A DNA stretch of 64,000 bases from Oreohelix idahoensis (lineage: Eukaryota > Mollusca > Gastropoda > Stylommatophora > Oreohelicidae): assembly GCA_024509875.1 (NCBI GenBank), contig JAMPIV010018771.1:62001-126000 (forward strand), read 5' to 3'. This document shows positions 59,215 to 64,000 of this stretch, one piece after another. Numbering within the stretch: the stretch's first letter is position 1; every line of letters begins with the position of its first letter. The notes beneath the pieces were generated by a model that saw nothing but the letters and a program-made list of their open reading frames with translations, searched no databases and was not told the origin of the DNA. Both the position numbers and the translations under genes were made by a program.

Positions 59215-59429
59215 CTTCTTCTTCTTCTTCTTCCGTCCTTAGCCACCGACCGTCAAAGCAGTCAGTTGCCATTACGCCTAGTGGCGTCTTAGGGCAACAG
59301 CAGATAGGTTTTCTTTGCCATTGTTTCCCATCACGCCTAGTGGCGTCTTTAGGGCAACGGCAAATCAACCCATTTGCTGTTGTTTCCGTAATCGAAGTGA
59401 CTGGCAAACGGGTGATCAGCCCGTTGTGT
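59215..59429 (-). mobile_element. LINE-type 3' tail inserted in element B pol
   Basis: A 215-bp insert between two copies of ACACCTGTCTGT (59203-59214 and 59430-59441). On the minus strand it ends in (GAA)n preceded by GCCACTAGGCGTAATGGCAA and CTGACTGCTTTGACGGTCGG. The LINE-E 3' end at 63910-63950 reads GCCACCAGGCATGATGGCCG and CTGACTGCTTTGACGGTTGG. It is therefore a severely truncated LINE-E relative or a SINE sharing that tail. An internal near-duplicate (CGCCACTAGGCG) occurs twice. Confidence 0.85.
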
Positions 59430-59441
59430 ACACCTGTCTGT

Positions 59442-60731
59442 ATGAAAGCCTATTCGATTCCTTTTGCTAAGGAGAAAGCCTTGAAGGAAGAGATAGACTA
59501 TTTGTTGAAGGAGGGAATAATTTCACACAGTGAATCTTCGTATAGTTCCAGTGTGGTACTCTTAAGGAAACCCTCTGGAGAACATAGACTCTGTATAGAT
59601 TACAGGAGACTGAATGCTATCACAGAAGGTCAGGTGGATCCATTGCCGGATACAAATCAGTTGTTTGCCAGGCTAAATAAAGCTAAATATTTCTCAAAAG
59701 TGGATCTGAGTAAAGGATACTATCAGATTCCAGTAAAGCCTGAGGTTAGACCGTACCTAGCTTTTAGTACCTCAGAGGGACACTATGAGTTTAACAGATT
59801 GCCATTTGGATTGAAGAATGCGCCTAGTGTCTTCTCTAGAATGATGAGAAAATTGTTGGATCCTCTGAATAATCCATGCATCACAAATTTCATGGATGAT
59901 ATCCTTATAGCAACAGAAACATTTGAGGAACACATTGACTCTCTGAACATGCTGTTTAATCGACTTAGAGAAGCGAATTTAACAGCCCGACCAACCAAAT
60001 GTTGCGTTGGATGTAAAGAATTAGAATTCTTGGGACACACAGTCCATCAGGGAAACATGACCCCTGACCCCAAGAATTTAGAGAAACTAAAGAAAGCCCC
60101 GAGACCACAAACCAAGAAAGACGTGAGATCCTTTGTCTCATTATGTGGTTTCTACCAAAAGTATATCAAAAACTTTAATTCCATATGTGCACCGTTAACT
60201 GATTTGACACGCAAAGGAAATCCAGATCGAATTACATGGACAGCACAGTGTGAATTGGCATACCAGGAATTGAAGGAAAAGCTCACAAGCAAACCTATTT
60301 TGAAATTACCTGACTTAAGTCAAGAATTCATTGTGAGAACGGATGCAAGTAATATCGGGTTAGGCGCGACCCTATTACAAAAATCAGATGCACTGAATGG
60401 GGAATTAACCCCAGTGGCATATGCTAGCAGAAAGTTGAATAAAGCTGAAACCAATTACTCAACTAGCGAAAAAGAATGTCTTGCAGTAATATGGGCAATC
60501 AAGAAATTCAATATTTATCTGTATGGGAAGGCATTTAAGTTGCAAACGGATCACAAACCCTTGTCGTTTCTAGCGCAGGCTAGGCATGAAAATTCGAGGT
60601 TACTCAGATGGTCCTTACTTTTGCAGCCATTCCAATTCAGCATAGAGTATATTTCTGGAAAAACCAACCTGGGAGCGGATTTTCTAAGCCGCCATCCGTG
60701 TGATGAAAATCACCGTAAGCCCCAGGAATAA
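59442..60731 (+). CDS. Element B pol, reverse transcriptase and RNase H part
   Basis: Continuation of pol after the insertion. Motifs in order are MKAYSIPFAKEKALKEEIDY, HRLCIDYRRLN, YFSKVDLSKGYYQI, RLPFGLKNAPSVFSRM and the catalytic FMDD (59889-59900, with Phe instead of the commoner Tyr). The connection domain is followed by RNase H with RTDASNIGLGA, SEKECLAVIWA and QTDHKPL, and the final GADFLSRHP. The stop at 60729-60731 is followed by only 70 bp before the 3' LTR. All catalytic residues are present. Confidence 0.93.
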   Translation: MKAYSIPFAKEKALKEEIDYLLKEGIISHSESSYSSSVVLLRKPSGEHRLCIDYRRLNAITEGQVDPLPDTNQLFARLNKAKYFSKVDLSKGYYQIPVKPEVRPYLAFSTSEGHYEFNRLPFGLKNAPSVFSRMMRKLLDPLNNPCITNFMDDILIATETFEEHIDSLNMLFNRLREANLTARPTKCCVGCKELEFLGHTVHQGNMTPDPKNLEKLKKAPRPQTKKDVRSFVSLCGFYQKYIKNFNSICAPLTDLTRKGNPDRITWTAQCELAYQELKEKLTSKPILKLPDLSQEFIVRTDASNIGLGATLLQKSDALNGELTPVAYASRKLNKAETNYSTSEKECLAVIWAIKKFNIYLYGKAFKLQTDHKPLSFLAQARHENSRLLRWSLLLQPFQFSIEYISGKTNLGADFLSRHPCDENHRKPQE

Positions 60732-60787
60732 TATTAAATTTCTCTATGTGTATATAGAATTATAGACTGACATATAACGTCTGTTTT

Positions 60788-60801
60788 AAGTGGGGAGAAT
60801 T
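60788..60801 (+). other. Element B polypurine tract
   Basis: AAGTGGGGAGAATT lies immediately before the 3' LTR TGTCGTG. This is the expected plus-strand primer of an LTR retrotransposon. Confidence 0.8.
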
Positions 60802-61168
60802 TGTCGTGAGACATTCTAAATCCACATATATAAATTAAAAAGGAAATGTAAAGCCTAACGAATTAATTCAATACAAGGAAAGAAGAATGGTAAAAGAAGA
60901 ACAGTGCGGTCACAATAGCGTATGCCTGTGTTATAGAACGTCATACTAGCTAACAAGAAATCCCCTTTTTCTACTTCGTCTGCATAATTGTAACGCTTTC
61001 ACGTTTACTAGAAAAGCCTACTGCATCAACTACACGCGTTTCAAAAAAAATAAAACTGGTACTGTGTTTCTTAGAAAACCTTGAGATAAACACACTGCGT
61101 AATGACCTAGATTAATCTTCCATTCATGTCATTTTATGCACTAAGTAAAAGAAAAGACAGACGAGCTT

Positions 61169-61233
<65 letters not shown>

Positions 61234-63301
61234 AGGAACGCATTCAATACTACCACGTTCGTCTCGCGATGAAAAAGTGAACGCGAAAGGCATGAAGCAC
61301 TAATTTTTTTTCAAATAAACAGTGACAAAAAACACTACCAATACACGGTTAGGTTTTGAAAACATGTTTAATGCTTATTAGGAAACATGACACAATACTG
61401 TTTTACGTTTGAAATCCTGACTTTATACTGACAGAACAGTCGAAAAGGCAGAACAGGTGGTGGTTCTAAGACAATAAATAGAAAAACAATTACACGACTA
61501 TCCTAGAAAATACATATTTTGAACGAAGCCACTTGGCTCCATTAAACTTATATATTTGGGTGCCTTAGGACTTGCTGACAAAGAATATGTTAGGTGTTAA
61601 GCAAATAGTCTAATAATTAACAAATTATAGCCAAAATATTATAGTGGTGTTGTCTGACAACACAGGATCATATTTGCTCATAATGGCGTGTTTGGACACT
61701 GCTTTAGAGGAAATTAGGCCACCACGTTAAATCCGATTTGATTGGCTAGAATAATATGTAAGGCGAAACATGATTAGTCGATGGCAAATACTATTTTTGG
61801 TTGTTAATGGCAACGATAGGAAGGGTACTTTTTTTCAAAAGCTTTTGTAAACATGGTCTCATTGGCTAGACCATTTAATATAGTCAATTAGGAGCGTCAG
61901 TTCAGTGCCACTTTTTGAAATTAAACTGTGTAAAAGCAAGTGCGTTGAGATCCAGCTCATATTTTTTCTAATAAAAGCCTGGGACAGAGGCAGATCGGAA
62001 TTGTGCCATAACTCATCGCCAGTCAACGTATTTGTTTAATATTTCCGTGAATTGTGGTAAGCTAGACATATTTGATATCTTTTAGATGAAAATTGAATGT
62101 GAATTGATAAATTTATGTCTGTATGTGTGTGGTTCAGTAACAAACATGAGGCAAAGCCTAGATATTGCTCTATCATGAGAAAAACTTGTCGGAGAGGAGT
62201 ATAACTGCATGGGATTGCCAAATAGTACTATGACACCTATCTTATTGTATAGAAGGAATTACAGCTGAAATTGCAGAGGCGTTGTAACCATTAGGGAGAG
62301 GAATACTGGTGAATGTTGTTACATGAGAAGCTAACAGTTGGCCTACCGCGCTGAACTCAGTGTTTGTTATGTATTGTGCTTCAGTGTGGAAATAGATTAT
62401 AAATTAGTTCTGAAGTAGGAGGTACAACCTTCTTGTTTCAGGGACCGTGGTACTAACGTATTAAAGCAGCACATGGTCTGAGTTTTGCTGAATCCAGAGG
62501 CTGATAGCATACTCCTTGGTCCAGATATCGACCAGTGTTGTTCCTCAAGAAAACTGTGAAGCAAGCGAGCATAGGAGACTGTTTCCTGCCACCCACACAG
62601 AAGTTAAGATTACGTTGGCCAGAGCAGCTCAATCTTGTGTATACCCCCCCTCTAAAAGTGACTTTACCTTAAATCAAGAGGGACATTTATTTGTTTCAAA
62701 TAAAAAGAAACTGTGAACCTTTCCCATATTATTTCACGAGAAACAAACACTTGAAGTCATGATGACAAACAACCACCTAGCTTGAAAAGCCAGTATTACC
62801 TCATAGTACTACAGCACAACTTACACACAAATTGCAATAATAATATATGTCAATACAAAGATCCTATCTATAAATTGTGTACATACAACTTGTGATTACA
62901 TTTGATTGTGATTCCTGGTTCACTTTGTAGTTGAATCAGGATATCTATTATTGACAGGAATTAATACATATTTTTAAAAGTTACACTTGACTTATTAAGA
63001 TAGCCTTATAGAGTGTTCTATGTTTGTGAGTGTCACAGTGTTGTAAAGTATTGTGGATTAAATTAAATTGTTTATCTGTCTGCTGGTTGTTGTGAACATA
63101 CACTTCATCATTATCATAACCCTAGACATTCAACGTAGTCATCACAATATTCCAGAATAAGTCTGACTGAGGTATAAATGTGGTAGCAAAGTAAGGTCAT
63201 CTGTAATACACCACACTTATTAGATACAGATACCTTCACAGCTAATCTCAGTCAGTACACTAAGTCCCCTATAAATATTTATATCATCCCACTTTACCAC
63301 A
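60802..63301 (+). repeat. 3' LTR of element B
   Basis: It matches 53259-55754 apart from scattered single-base changes and small indels, for example one extra GAA near 60900 and a shorter (GA)n at 61172-61231. It contains the same boxes and hairpin (63163-63255). Confidence 0.95.
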
Positions 63302-63306
63302 AGCAC

Positions 63307-63941
63307 AAACACCAAATTAAGACTGTATGAGAGCTGTGTACTTTCTGTGCTTCTCTGTGGTGCGGAATGTTGGAATAATATTAGGCATCTAAACATGGCC
63401 GGACTTCAAATCTGTGTAACCTAGTTGAATTTGAACAGAAACTACAGAAAAAATGTATAAATTTATATATTTCTAATTAATGACTCAAATTGTGCGTTAG
63501 GAAGTGTATATTCAGATAAATTGAGATCCAGTATCGTTTATTAATTCTGTTGTTGACATTGTTCTATACCATGGTGTCATATAATAAGGAATAAGGAAAC
63601 CGGGGAAATAGATGCGATGAGAAATTAAGAGATCAACTGAGAAAATAAGAGACCAACTGAGAGGATATGCACACCATCATAGCTGGCAGACGCTGGAGTT
63701 GGGTTGGCCACGTCCTCAGAAGGGACCCTGATACCATCACAAGAACAGCTATGCTATGGACCCCCGAGGGAAACCGAAGGAGAGGCCAACCAAAAACAAC
63801 TTGGCTGAGAACTGTGGAAGCTGAGATGCAAAGAATGAACCACAGTTGGGGCACTGTACGAAGGATGGCCGCCGACCGAGCAAAGTGGAATCAATTTGTT
63901 GCTGCCCTACAAGACGCCACCAGGCATGATGGCCGCTGACT
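63307..63941 (+). pseudogene. LINE-E reverse transcriptase, C-terminal part
   Basis: This resumes directly after the AGCAC duplication with NTKLRLYESCVLSVLLCGAE. It is lost in stops between about 63415 and 63655, where an AT-rich, non-LINE-like stretch intervenes. It continues in an open frame with GRRWSWVGHVLRRDPDTITR, GNRRRGQPKTTWLRTVEAEM and a stop at 63937-63939. The end is the typical LINE ORF2 tail, followed by GCTTTGACGGTTGGTGG and the GAA tail. Confidence 0.85.
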
Positions 63942-64000
63942 GCTTTGACGGTTGGTGGTTATGGATCAAAGAAGAAGAAAGAAGAAGAAGAATCAGTTCT

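Larger units (their letters stand above)
53259..63301 (+). mobile_element. LTR retrotransposon B (Gmr1-like order), full length
   Basis: A 10,043-bp element with LTRs of 2496 and 2500 bp starting TGTCGTG and ending TTTACCACA, flanked by AGCAC (53254-53258 and 63302-63306). Order is gag, protease, integrase, reverse transcriptase, RNase H. The gag and pol frames are open, except that a 227-bp insertion (215 bp plus a 12-bp duplication) lies between integrase and reverse transcriptase and changes the frame by two. That matches the frame offset observed. The LTRs are nearly identical, so the element is young. Confidence 0.95.
51528..63990 (+). mobile_element. LINE-E, interrupted by LTR element B
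   Basis: A 5'-truncated non-LTR retrotransposon flanked by AATCAGTTCT at 51518-51527 and 63991-64000. The right copy coincides with the window edge, so the duplication could be longer. LINE sequence occupies 51528-53258 and 63307-63990, about 2.4 kb. Its 3' end is a GAAGAAG-rich tail. The clade is not assigned; the protein style is that of RTE or CR1-related invertebrate LINEs. Confidence 0.88.

Noticed and set aside
53259..63301. Interpretation of element B as an endogenous retrovirus with env
   Set aside because: Only 70 bp lie between the RNase H stop and the 3' LTR, and there is no third coding region. It is an LTR retrotransposon without an envelope gene.

Overview
The window is eukaryotic, animal-type repeat DNA. 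It has LTR and non-LTR retrotransposons, tRNA-derived SINEs, hAT-like miniature elements, long (TA)n, (TATC)n, (GA)n and poly-C tracts, and many minisatellites. I recognise no host exon, rRNA, functional tRNA gene or prokaryotic feature. The mix of element families suggests an invertebrate, perhaps a lophotrochozoan or mollusc. That is an inference from element style, not a demonstrated assignment.

Layout. 1-17.4 kb holds LINE 3' fragments, a 21-bp minisatellite with LINE material on both sides, several short tandem arrays (one built from a SINE tail module), a hAT-like MITE split by a LINE tail, and (TA)n tracts. 17,422-26,744 is LTR retrotransposon A, with near-identical 1.6-kb LTRs, 5-bp TSD CTCGT and broken coding frames. 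It sits inside a 52-bp tandem repeat. 27-29.5 kb is SINE and unassigned DNA. 29,678-35,145 is a Jockey/CR1-type LINE between two (TATC)n tracts. It is split by a SINE, by a 2.5-kb solo LTR (C, 30,541-33,062, TSD GGGCT) and by an antisense LINE tail. 36-39.3 kb has two adjacent SINEs and a second solo LTR (D, 36,725-39,240, TSD GTACC). 39.9-48.7 kb is dominated by minisatellites, LINE tails, a hAT-like MITE and a 232-bp tandem duplication. 51,528-63,990 is one LINE (TSD AATCAGTTCT, whose right copy ends the window) interrupted by the full-length LTR retrotransposon B (53,259-63,301, TSD AGCAC).

How the parts relate. A and B have Ty3/gypsy-type reverse transcriptase, but integrase lies upstream of reverse transcriptase (gag-PR-INT-RT-RNaseH). 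This is the copia-like order known from Gmr1-type elements. B, C and D have related LTRs of about 2.5 kb. All three keep an ATTGGCTAG box about 1.05 kb in, an ATTG(T/C)GGTAAG splice-donor-like box about 1.24 kb in, and a two-tier stem-loop of about 95-100 nt just before the LTR end. The stem sequences of that hairpin differ between the three copies but stay complementary. It is the best candidate here for an undescribed functional structure.

B is coding-intact by eye except for a 215-bp LINE-tail insertion (12-bp TSD) between its integrase and reverse transcriptase. That insertion carries a tail resembling the LINE that B itself interrupts, so the two kinds of element have hit each other in turn.
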